Assembly: GCA_917880885.1 (NCBI GenBank)
Contig: OU862913.1
Location: forward strand, 1,240,001-1,304,000
From: Limnephilus marmoratus
Lineage: Eukaryota; Arthropoda; Insecta; Trichoptera; Limnephilidae
Length of the DNA: 64,000 bases
Reading direction: 5' to 3'
Of the stretch, positions 1-11,100 are shown piece by piece. Each line of letters begins with the position of its first letter. The stretch's first letter is position 1. The translations under genes and the position numbers were made by a program. The notes under the pieces were generated by a model. That model was not told the origin of the DNA, did no database searches, and was given only the letters and a program-made list of their open reading frames with translations.

Positions 1-54
1 GTTTGTGATTTTGGCGTACTATTAATTCTGTATTAGGTCTGGGATCCAACATAA

Positions 55-1028
55 GCAATGAAAACATGGCGAACGAACTGTCAATATCAGTTCGCGAAGT
101 GAATTTTTAAATACTTTGAACGGTTGTATCTCCCTTAATTTTGCCGAGCGCGCCTTAATTTATTTTTTATTCATCTTCTCCACACTTTTCTCATCTAGAA
201 AGTGCCTTTTTATTAAATTTCCAGACGGTGCCCGGATCTGCATTTCACCCAAAGAATTAATGTGCGGAAAGCAAAATTGAGGGAGATACAGCCGATCAAA
301 GTTTTATAAAATTTCACTTCGCGAACCGATACTACGACAGCCCGCCCGCCATCGTTGTCACTGTTATGTTGGTATCCCGGACCTGATACAAACAAGAGCC
401 TAGATACGATTGTAGCCGACTTCGTGGGGTAAATTATAAGGCGCGTAATTATGAAAAACAGAATTAATAATATAATGTAAATAGGCACTGGAATGGAGAA
501 TCCCGCCAGACAAACCATTTAAAAACGTAGGCTGTTTTTTAATGTAAAGATAACATACACAAGCCCGCTAGAAAGGTTAGGTTAGGTTCGGTTAGGTTAG
601 GTTAGGTTAGGTTAGGTTATGGGGGGGGGGGGCGGGCAGATCCGGCGCTGGGTTAACATACACAAGCCCGCTAGAAAGGTTAGGTTAGGTTCGGTTAGGT
701 TAGGTTAGGTTATGGGGGGGGGGGGGGGGGGGCGGGCAGATCCGGCGCTGGGTTAACATACACAAGCCCGCTAGAAAGGTTAGGTTAGGTTCGGTTAGGT
801 TAGGTTAGGTTAGGTTATGGGGGGGGGGGGGGGGCGGGCAGATCCGGCGCTGGGTTAACATACACAAGCCCGCTAGAAAGGTTAGGTTGGGTTCGGTTAG
901 GTTAGGTTAGGTTATGGGGGGGGGGGGGCGGGCGGGCTGTCATAGTATCGGTTCGCGAAGTGAAATTTTATAAAACTTTGATCGGCTGTATCTCCCTCAA
1001 TTTTGCTTTCCGCACATTAATTCTTTTT
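55..1028. repeat. Foldback element with TTAGG/poly-G core
   Basis: Arms of about 100 bases at 251-350 and 929-1027 are near-perfect inverted copies containing the TTCGCGAA palindrome. Between them at 552-932 are four head-to-tail units of about 102 bases. Each has GCCCGCTAGAAAGG, a (TTAGG)n run, a 12-20 base G tract, and GGGCAGATCCGGCGCTG. A third, diverged arm copy lies near 60-160. Confidence 0.75.
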
Positions 1029-1407
1029 TTAACCTGTGATTTGCCGCTCGTGCGCCGGCGTGTCCTGATTTTGACACGCGATTTTGACCCTTATGTATAA
1101 AGAAAGTGTATGAAGAACACGGTCAGAATCGCTTGCTCTATTATCGCTCTTTACCATAGAGAAAACCGCAATTAGATTGGTGACTCCATATAATTTATAT
1201 TAATGATTTACCGGAGCGCGGGAGCGTGCGCAGTTCTTGCGCATGCGCGGGAAAAATTCTTTGGTTTTGAACTTTGACCTTTCTATGTACGAAATTTCTC
1301 AAGGACGCTGTCAGAATCGCGGGACATTGGGTGTCATGGCTGCCGCTTTTTGCGAACGCTAATTGGTTACAACCAACCCCATTTACTCGCGGCATTCAAC
1401 GAGTTAA
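1029..1407. mobile_element. TTAA-flanked nonautonomous DNA element
   Basis: TTAA stands at both borders (1029-1032, 1404-1407). The ends resemble an inverted pair (TTAACCTGTGATTTGCCGC versus the complement of GCGGCATTCAACGAGTTAA). The interior shows the family signature GCGCATGCGC and TGACC(C/T)TT...TATG. The TTAA target suggests a piggyBac-type MITE. Confidence 0.6.
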
Positions 1408-1488
1408 TGAGTTTCTACACACTTTTCTCATCTAGAAAGTGCATTTTTATTAAATTCCCTGACATTGGCGTATTCTGCATTCCTCCCA

Positions 1489-1887
1489 AGGAAACTTTTT
1501 GCATCACGGCTGGCGGAAAATAATGCATTTTAATTTTCAATGTCGTTAAATAAAATTTCACTTCGCGAACCGACACTACGAGAGCCCGCCCGCTGCTGCC
1601 CGCCATTTTATCACTGTTAAAATACGTTTTTGAATGGTTTGTTTGGCTACGCAGGGTTTGTGTAGCGGGCTTGTGTATGTTATCTTTACTTTAAAAAACA
1701 GCCTACGTTTTTGAATGGTTTGTTTGGCTACGCAGGGTTTTTGTAGCGGGCTTGTGTATGTGACAAAATGGCGCGCGGCAGCAGGCGGGCTGTCGTAGTA
1801 TCGGTTCGCGAAGTGAAATTTTATTTAACGACATTGAAAATTAAAATGCATTATTTTCCGCCAGCCGTGATGCAAAAAGTTTCCTTT
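1489..1887. repeat. Second foldback element
   Basis: Arms at about 1489-1614 and 1761-1887 are long inverted copies, again built around ACTTCGCGAAC. The spacer contains two direct copies of a 60-base unit ending in GCGGGCTTGTGTATGT. It shares arm sequence with the element at 55-1028. Confidence 0.75.
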
Positions 1888-2090
1888 TATAGTGATTAAG
1901 GCGAATCTAAAGTTTTTTTCTAAAAATTATTTGTAATAGCCATGGACACTAATCCCGAAAAATTACCCAAAATTTTATAGAATACGGACATAAATTATTG
2001 TAAGTGGTTTAATAAAGATGTCTAATTTTGAATTGGATATTGCATAGAATAAGTTTGTTTCAATTTTAATGTGCTTTGTTTGTTTTTTAG

Positions 2091-2177
2091 CCAATTGTTC
2101 AATGATGGACATCAAACGATTGCTTCAACCCTATCTGCTGCCACACATGCTGATCCGCCGTGCCCGCCCAGCGATAG
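2091..2177 (+). CDS. CSTF1: CSTF1 first exon in window: N-terminal dimerisation region
   Basis: The acceptor is TTTTTTAG and the donor AG|GTACGT. The exon starts with one base of a split codon and ends in phase 2. It encodes [12 protein letters not shown]...[10 protein letters not shown], the CstF-50 N-terminal homodimerisation segment. The split codon is expected to be Ser of an Ile-Ser-Gln motif supplied by the missing exon. Confidence 0.93.
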
Positions 2178-5100
2178 GTACGTTTATTTCAAGTGATTGG
2201 TAAATTCCCGAAACCGGGAATATTGCCGGAATTTTTGTTTAAATGGTGAAATTCCTGTGAGGTCTTTAAGAATTTTTCAAAAATATCGAATGGTGTCGAA
2301 GATATTCAGAATTGAAATATTGCTTGAAATGGCTTTAGCCGTGTTTGGTGCCCCGATCTAAATAGCCAGGTACCTCCCCACCTTCCTCTTCCCCATTTCC
2401 TTCTCCTCCCCACTACCTTCAGCCTCACAACATACCCCAATTGTGGATGCCATAGTCTCAGTGGCTCCACCAGGGAGCATACGGGACTCTTGTGCGGTAC
2501 TCACATTATAAAAAATAGGTTAGCCTTTAGGTTAGGTTTTCCCTCACTAAGTCTCTCCTGATACGGCCCGCAATGCAGCAGGGGGGCAGATGCATCCACC
2601 GCCAAGATCTGGATATATAATAAGTCTATAGGGCGGAGGTACCCATATTGGTATAAAATGTTCATTAATAAGTCAGGAACGCCTCATACGTCATAATGTT
2701 ATATTACCATGAAAACAAGCATACGGGTCTGAGTGGTTAAGCAACGAGCACACAAACTTTTGCCGATGTCCAAGATTACCAGAGTTTTAGCAGAATCTCA
2801 ACTCTTTCTGCGTCTGAAAGCCGTTTTAAAAATGTAACGACAAGTGTACGATGATTTCAGATTGCTTCACCTGATGACCATTGGCCTGCTGAACGAACCG
2901 GACATGAGGGAGAAACAGAACGCAGCTATGGGGGAGCACCTCATGGGAACTGCTGGACTTGGTAAATATACTGTGAATGATGAATACTTGGAGCAGGTGG
3001 ATGAGTTTGTTTATTTGAGAAGTATGTTTAGGAGAGATGGGAAGGCTGATAGAGATATTGAATGAAGGGTAAATGCAGGTAACTCCATTAATGGAGGACT
3101 GCATGCCGTTGGCGCCAATAAAACACTGTCCAAAGTAGCGAAGCTAACCGTCTACAATGGAGTGCTGGTACCTACCCTGATGTATGGCAGTGAGGCATGG
3201 AACTGGCAGAGGAAGGATAAAAGTAGACTGAATGCTGTAGAAATGAGATCCCTGAAGCGTATGTGTGGTAAAACCATATACGATGTGAATGGTAGAAGAA
3301 GTCGGGGATGCCCGAGGAAGACATGGCATGATCAAGTGAATCAGATACTTGAGTCGGGCCATATCAAGAGTCAGAATAATAGAAAAGTATGTATGAGACG
3401 ATGTATGAATGTGAGTGAGGCAAAGAGTGTGTGCCAAGAGCGAGTTGTTTGGCGGTCCATCCTCTCTGCCTACCCATGCGGAAAACGGCGTGATGGTTAG
3501 TTAGTTAGTAATATTTGGTTATCATTTCGACAAGCTGGAGGCAATCCATATGACCGTACTTTTGGGGGTTCCATGCCAACTCAGAATCATGCAATTTCAA
3601 CACCCCTTTTAAAGAGTCGTTGAAAGTTATAAAAAAAAAATATTTGAAAAATAGCCCACAACCTAATCTAACTTAAGCTATTTAACCAATTTAATTTTAA
3701 ATGTATTTTTTTAACTAACTAACGATCACAAAATTTCTCCGCACAGAGAGGACACACTCTTTGCCTCATTCACAGTCATACATCGTCTCATATATATTCT
3801 TTTATTATTCTAACTCTTCACATGGCCCGACTCAAGTATCTGATTCACTTGATCGTGCCATGTCTTCCTCGGGCGTCCCCGACTTCTTCTACCATTCACA
3901 TTTGCGTCATATATTCTTCTTACACTACTTTCTTCGTTCATTCGCTATTCTACATGCTCAAACCATCTGAGCGTACCTTTCTTAATCTTACTCATTACGC
4001 TTACATCAGCCTTGCATTCTTTGCAGATCTCCACATTTCTCGTACGATCATATAACCACACATACTCCTCAGGGATCTCATTCCAACAGCGTTGTTTATT
4101 TTTTTAATCACCGTTAATGACTTCAAAGGTGTTGTTGAAGTTGTATGACTCTGAGTTGTCTGCACCATTTTTGTCATACCCTGTATGAGAAACAACAATC
4201 AAAAGCTGTTTCCAAAAAAATAATGAACTTTATACTCTTTTAAAAACTCAAATATATTCATTTTTGCAAAGTCGCATTACGGAAACGGATTTTGATATTT
4301 ATAGACAAATTATTTCATAAGCCATCATAGAGGAAACATTATTGAAATAACTAGTAGAATTTAAGGTGACATTAACGCAAGCAATTCTGATTTTTTGAAG
4401 CATAAGGGTTAAAATTCCATCACAAAAAGCTACAGGGTGAACATTATTAGAACTCACACATGTGCGCGAACACCAACCATTGTCGTAAAAAGTGGAGCGC
4501 ACATGAATTCGAAAAAAACTCCACTGGTTTTTTTATATTTTTTTATGTTAACTGCACACAGGAGACCCCGAGTAAAATAATTTCTTCCAGAGCTCACATA
4601 ATCTTTGGGGATGCTGATTTTTAAGGAAAGAAAGAAGAGGAAGTTCTGGGAAGGGAATAGGTATGAGGCGTGGGTAGTAATCTGGGGGTCAGTGTGTACA
4701 GGAGTGACGGACAATGAATCTATCCCTCCAACTGCGGTGCAAGGCGATGGTTCGAGGGTTTCTGACTAGAGAGGTCGAAAGACCTTCTCAAACAGTCTCT
4801 CTCGATCTGGCCCGCCACGCAGCAGGTGGGTAGACCATCGGCCGCCAAGACCTTGACAAACCTCATCCTATAAACCCGGGCACCACTGCTAAGTCATCAA
4901 ACGTGGCGAACCACTTGTGATAACCTATGGCAGAGGTGTTGGTTATCCAAAAAATGGTTCCCTCGGCAGCGGTATCCGTACCATCTACCAAATTGAATAA
5001 TAGAAGTGTTTGTATGATACGATGCTGTGTGGAGGGTCATTTTGTGGAAAGGAAGGAGTTATCATGAATCTTGAAGAGACCCATGTCGTAGGAAGAAGGA

Positions 5101-8100
5101 AACACAAATGTCGATAAATCATTCGACATTCGAACTGTTGAACTCAAGATCGAGTCGTAGATGCAACCTGTGACTATGCACCGGTGACGAAAGGATCAAT
5201 GACGCTAGTTCCTCGGAGCATCTCCCATTGTAATACCGGTAGCACAGTTTTCCCACCTGACGCCTGTTCTATAAAGATTGCAATCTGTTTGTTGAGGATA
5301 GAAGAATCTATCAATGAATATACATCATACACTTATACACGGTGTCTGGAAACTCGTAGTTCAAGCGAGAAACTGGTAAATCTACATCACATTCGGAGTT
5401 GATTTGTGATATAACTTTTTTGATTTGAGCTTTCGTTTTCGAGTAAATCAGGTCCGAAGTTGGAATTTTTTTGGTTAAATTTGAAAAAATTTTTCACTAG
5501 TGGGTTGATTTCACCTGTGTAATCATTATCATTACATAGTATAAAATGAAGTCGCTCAAAATGTATGTGCGCGTTAATCTTTTAAACTACGCAACGGATT
5601 TTCATACGGTGCAGCACCAATAGATAGAGTGATTGAAGAGGAATGTTTATATGTATAACACATGTACATTATATTAGAGAAAAGCCGAGTAATTCAAAGA
5701 AAACATATTTTTGTGCGATTTAAAACGGCTTGCGGGCCGTACTATATATTGTCACTTTTGAAATTCGTTCTACGGAAGAAATTGGAAAATAGATGTCCTA
5801 GAGTAAGTAGGTATTTGATTTTCCCTTTTCAAATATCCAGTGTTGCATTGCAAGCATTGTATAATTAGTGGCGAGTTAATTAGTTTATATGTATAATACA
5901 TGCTTATTATAGCAGAGAAAAGCCGATAAATTCAAATATTCAATTCAGGCAGCGGGCAGCTGGCAAGCGGGTGGTGTGGATTTTATAAAGATTGGGTAAT
6001 GGCGTTGTGTTTCGTTAGCCACAGCAACGTATGGCCGGGTCTGCTAGTGTCTTATAAAATGCATCGAAGGGTAAACCAGACTCAAAATTTTTTTTAACCC
6101 TTTAGTTGCCGAAAAAATGGAAAAATAGAAAAAAATAATATTAAAATCGAAATGCTCAGATCGAAAAATATAAGTTTTTTGGGTTCTCTACGTGATATAG
6201 ATTCATCATTTTCCCGCTTGTACTACGAGTTTCCGGACAATTGTATATAATACACTTAATAACGAATATATAATACACTTGTATCAGTTAATCTTGAAAT
6301 GTATTAATTGTTTGATTGTTAGATCTGGAGATCGAAGCGGACGCGTCCAGCCTGGCGCCCGAGCCGGCGCTGTACGAGACGGCGTATGTGACGTCGCACA
6401 AGCAGGCTTGTCGCGCCGGCGCCTTTAGCAGCGACGGCCAACTTGTCGCTACTGGCAGCGTGGACGCCAGTATTAAGGTAACATATCCAACTGCACAACA
6501 AATAGAGTTGTCCAGCCAAACAATGCACATTATCTGATGTTGTGTTTGTTATACATATATACAGAACTCAAAAAAACAATTTTAAATTTCACAATATTTT
6601 AACCCCTCAGACCTATTTTGTCGGAAGGCCAAAATATTTCCGCTTTGCAATGAAATCATTCAAAAACTAAAAACTGTTTTTTAAAGGTGATAAAATACCC
6701 TTTCAAATTTTATAATTTAAAATAAACCTATAATTTGTTACGTTTTTTTCTATCAGTTACTGATAATGAAAAAATAATTCATATATTTCCTTAACCGGTC
6801 AGCAAGGTAAGCAGATATATGCGTTAAAAATAAGACAGCAGTCAAGTACAATACGTGTGTTTATACGTCAACGCGCGTGTCTCCATAGAAATCGTTCTAA
6901 CTCCATTATTCTTTCAGTGACATCCCTAAAACAAAAAGTAAAAGGTCGATAGTGGATCAAGCTGTACATCCCTATTCAAGTTGTCCATAGAAATACATAA
7001 CAAGAATATTTTGTCATTCGCGCGGTCTGACACATAATTTATCCTGCCAAATTTCCTACGGGCGGCTCGACCGCGCTCGACATTGTTAATTTTTATTAAA
7101 TATTTTTATATGAAATGATAAAAAAATGAGGTGACAAAAGTGTTTATTACACATATATACAATAGAATAAGTATTGTTGTTTACATAATCTATGATTTTA
7201 GTACCGTTTTCACATAAAAACATCACGTGAGTCATTTTTACTTTTTTTTTAATGTTTGCATTCTAAATTTTAATATTTCCAAAGTTAATATTTATTTGTA
7301 ATATAATAATTTGAAAGCTTATTTTGTAATGTTTCTAAAAACAGTTTTTAGTATTTGGCTACGTTCAGAAATGTTTCATTTATAGAGCTTTAATTGTGAA
7401 GCGGTAATAACACAAAGTTTTCGTAAAATGTCATTTCGTTTGAGACATCATAAGCGAATATTCGCGAAAATTCGGAGGGGTTAAAAGAAAACACTCCATA
7501 CAGCATCCTCAAAGATGACATGTGCCTCCTGTGTGGAGCTGATGTAAAATCCCGAGTTACGAATATCTGACAATATTTGAATTCCTCCTGCTATTCTTTG
7601 AAAATGTTTGTTGTGCAATGAGGAAGAACTTAGCTAACAAGGAATCGAACCCGCAACGCTTAATCTACTGAGCTATTAACCTAACTATGTTGTTTAGGTG
7701 CTGGACGTGGAACGCATGCTGGCCAAGTCTGCACCGGACGAGATGGATCCGGGCAGAGAGACGCAAGGTCATCCCGTCATCAGAACTCTGTCAGTACAAT
7801 CATACTCCTCTGCCTTGTGTTTTCTTCTTACACTCCTTTTTTTGTGCATCCGCTCATGTCTATACCATCTAAGGGTCCCTTTCTTAATCTGAACTATTGC
7901 GCTTACATCATCTTTGTTTTATATATATATAAAATAATGAGTTCCCAGCATGCGTTGCTATTTTTTTTTTTTACACCAACTCCACACAGGAGGCCCTGAG
8001 GGAAATTATTTTCCTATGTCATCTGGGATGCTGTGTGGAGGGTCTTTTTGAGGAGATTTCATTATTTCTTTGAAAACTCCTTTGAATTTTCTTTTTTCAT

Positions 8101-11100
8101 GTAGGGTGTGTATTCAGGTTTGCGTTTTTTTTTTACATGAATACCGCACAAGAGTCTCAACTGCTCCCGTCTGTAGCCAGTGAGACTATGGCATCCCCAA
8201 TTGGGGTATGTTGTGAGGCTGAAGATAGTGGGGAGGGAAGGAGATAGGGAAGAGGAAGGTGGGAAAGTACCTGGCTATTCAGATCTGGTCACCAAACACG
8301 GCTAATGCCATTTCAAGCAACGTTTCAATTCTGAATGGTGGTCTTACCCAGGGCGATACTGAAAGTATCTTCCACCCTGGAACGTGCCGCAAATATGCTA
8401 TACATTATTTTAAATGAATAAATTGTGAAATAAACAAATTAATTGAATAAAATTTATTTGCCACGCCGGGATTCGATCCCGCGACCTTCGGTGTGCGAGT
8501 CAAGAGCCTTACTACGCCGGCCGTCAGAAATAATAAAATGAATAATAAACTCAACATGAAAAAACACAAATCAAAGAAGTTTGCAAATAAATAAATACCT
8601 TTATACGCATTTGAAAATGTAAAACTTCGATTTTTCACCTTTGACATTTGCAAAAAATTACCCGCCATGTCATAGAAAATTCATTAAAAAATATTTTATA
8701 GTAGTTAGATTAATGAAACCACAGGTTACGTTAAGAATGATATTGGCGCAAGCAATTCTGACCTTGTCCTTCATACAGTTTCTTTATACATAAGGGTTAA
8801 AATCGCATTTAAAAAAAAAGAAAAAAAAGCAAAAATTTTTGCCGAGCCCGCCGTTTTTGGTTGGGGAGGTGGTAGTAAGATGACTGTGTTATTTTGCAGG
8901 TATGATCACACGGATGAGGTGACCTGCCTGGACTTCCACCCCAAAGAGCAGATCCTGGTCAGCGGCTCCAAGGACAACACCATCAAACTCTTCGATATCA
9001 CCAAGGCCTCTGCCAAGAAGGCCTACAGGACTATTACGGTAACCACCACTCTCTTCCACACTCCTCTGTCAGCAAGATCTTTACCAATCTAACATTATTT
9101 TTAACCCCAGTGGTCTCTTGAGATTATGTCGTCAACTTATTTTAAAAGATACTAGCTGACCCGGCCACGCGTTGCTGTGGCTAATAAAACACTTTGTAAA
9201 ATCCAACCTTTGTAACCACCGCCGTCTTTGAGTTTAACGTGAAGAGACAGACAGATGTCGTGGAGGACTTTAATTTATAATACGTAGAGATGGTGTGAAA
9301 GATTATAATAATGTGCATGAAATGATTGGGTAACTAATGTATTTAAGTTAATAAGGATTAATACTGTATCCGTCTAAATAACTTTTCAATTACCGCAATG
9401 TACGTGACCATTTTTTTAGAAGATAGATTGGGTATAGTAAGCTATCCGTAAAAGATAGATTTATGCCTTCGTGGACTTTTTTGTAGATCTATAAAAGAGG
9501 AATATCCCACCGTGAATTGTTTTGTTATATCCCAAAAGGATTAGGCAGCGTTTTCGATGAAAGCTACCAGGCGGCTTGACTTTTTCCGACACTTCTAACA
9601 ATTATTGTTATGTTTCAACCAATTTACACAAATCCTTGACAAATTACATACCTAAACCTTTCTCACGAAACACTCTTATCTATTGGTGAAAACCGCATGA
9701 AAATTCGTTCAGTAGTTTTCGAGTTTATCGCGAACAGACAGACAGACTGACAGACAGACAGACGGCGCGGGGGACTTTAATTTATAATATGTAGAGTTGT
9801 TAGATTCATGATTTATTTAGAAGAACAGTAGAATACGGATATAACGGCCCTCAAGGGGCCGGCGATACTTTGTAGTACTAATCGGACGATGTACAAAATG
9901 GCCGGATAATTTAAGTTTGTTTTACATGAGACAGCCGAACTCCTTTGCGAAGGTTACATTTGATTCACCGGCTTCTAAACAGTGTAATAAAGCACTTTTT
10001 TATTCAATTGCAAAACACTTTGGCCTCACGGAACTCATTACGTCGAGCTTTTAACTTAGACTCACAAAATATACAAAAGATAAACACTGACTGTGATTTA
10101 CGTGTGCTAATAAAGATAGGTGTTGGCATGTGGGGAGTAGGCGACATGCGGGGCGGCGAGATATAGCTGCGTATGTTTTGTAAACAAAACACTCCGCATC
10201 GTTCTTCTAACCGGACGAATTTTATCATTAAAATAGATCAAAATAGGTCGCTTTAAGCAGAGTTGTACTAAACGGATATGTTTTCCTAGTACCTAACTTG
10301 TGTTTACATTGTCGTTACTAAAAACGGTAAGCCATTATAAGCAAAGTCATTTCTGAATTCTACTGTATTCCTGTATTCTTTTTTTTTTACATTAACTCCA
10401 CCACGCAGGTAGCCCTAAGGAAATAATTTCCCTCGAGGCCTGTGTCATCTTTGGGGATGCTGTGCGGAGGGTATTTTTGAAGAGTTAATCGTTCTACAGC
10501 CGAGCTGTTGAACTCAAGAACAGGTCTTAGAATCGACCCATTCTCATATGACAAATGTCAACTGTAAACAAATGTTAGGCTCGCTTTTGGCGTGTTTTCC
10601 GATTTCCCGTTTGGCATGCTGCCGAAGGAATCACTGACTCGGAGCATCTTCCATTGAAATATCAGTAGAACAAGGACCTTTTTTGCACAGAGTCAAGGTT
10701 TTTTTTCAGGTATTTTGAGGCTCTAGATCTATACCAGAGGTGATGGAGATTGATTTTAAAATAGATTCGCCGTTTTGTTTCATTTAAAAATAATTACCAA
10801 AAAAATTCAATAATTTTTCAAATTCGTAAATTTTGGTTTCATATATGTGTACATTTTAATTCTTCTGTGGTTAACTTGTCTTTGTGTATAAAGCTTAGTA
10901 TGTACTCTTTCTAACACTGTTTAAATCATATTTCTTATCACGACAGTAAGGGAAACATAAAAATTTGTTTGAGACCTATATGAGCGGTTTATGATTATTA
11001 ATTGTTTCAGGATTCGGGACCCGTGAAGTGCGTATCGTTCCACCCGCTGGGGAACTTCATAATCGCGGCCACCACGCACCCCGTGATACGCATGTACGAC

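Noticed and set aside
1..2090. First coding exon of CSTF1
   Set aside because: I searched for a segment ending in an Ile-Ser split codon before a GT. The only candidate near 36 has an in-frame stop just upstream and no family similarity.
3144..3437. Reverse-strand frame over the RTE fragment
   Set aside because: It is the antisense shadow of RT codons that read sensibly on the + strand.
7600..7690. tRNA gene
   Set aside because: It has A and B box-like motifs but no complete cloverleaf or acceptor stem. The same applies at 8470-8535, 19262, 21550, 32155 and 32633, all in SINE context.
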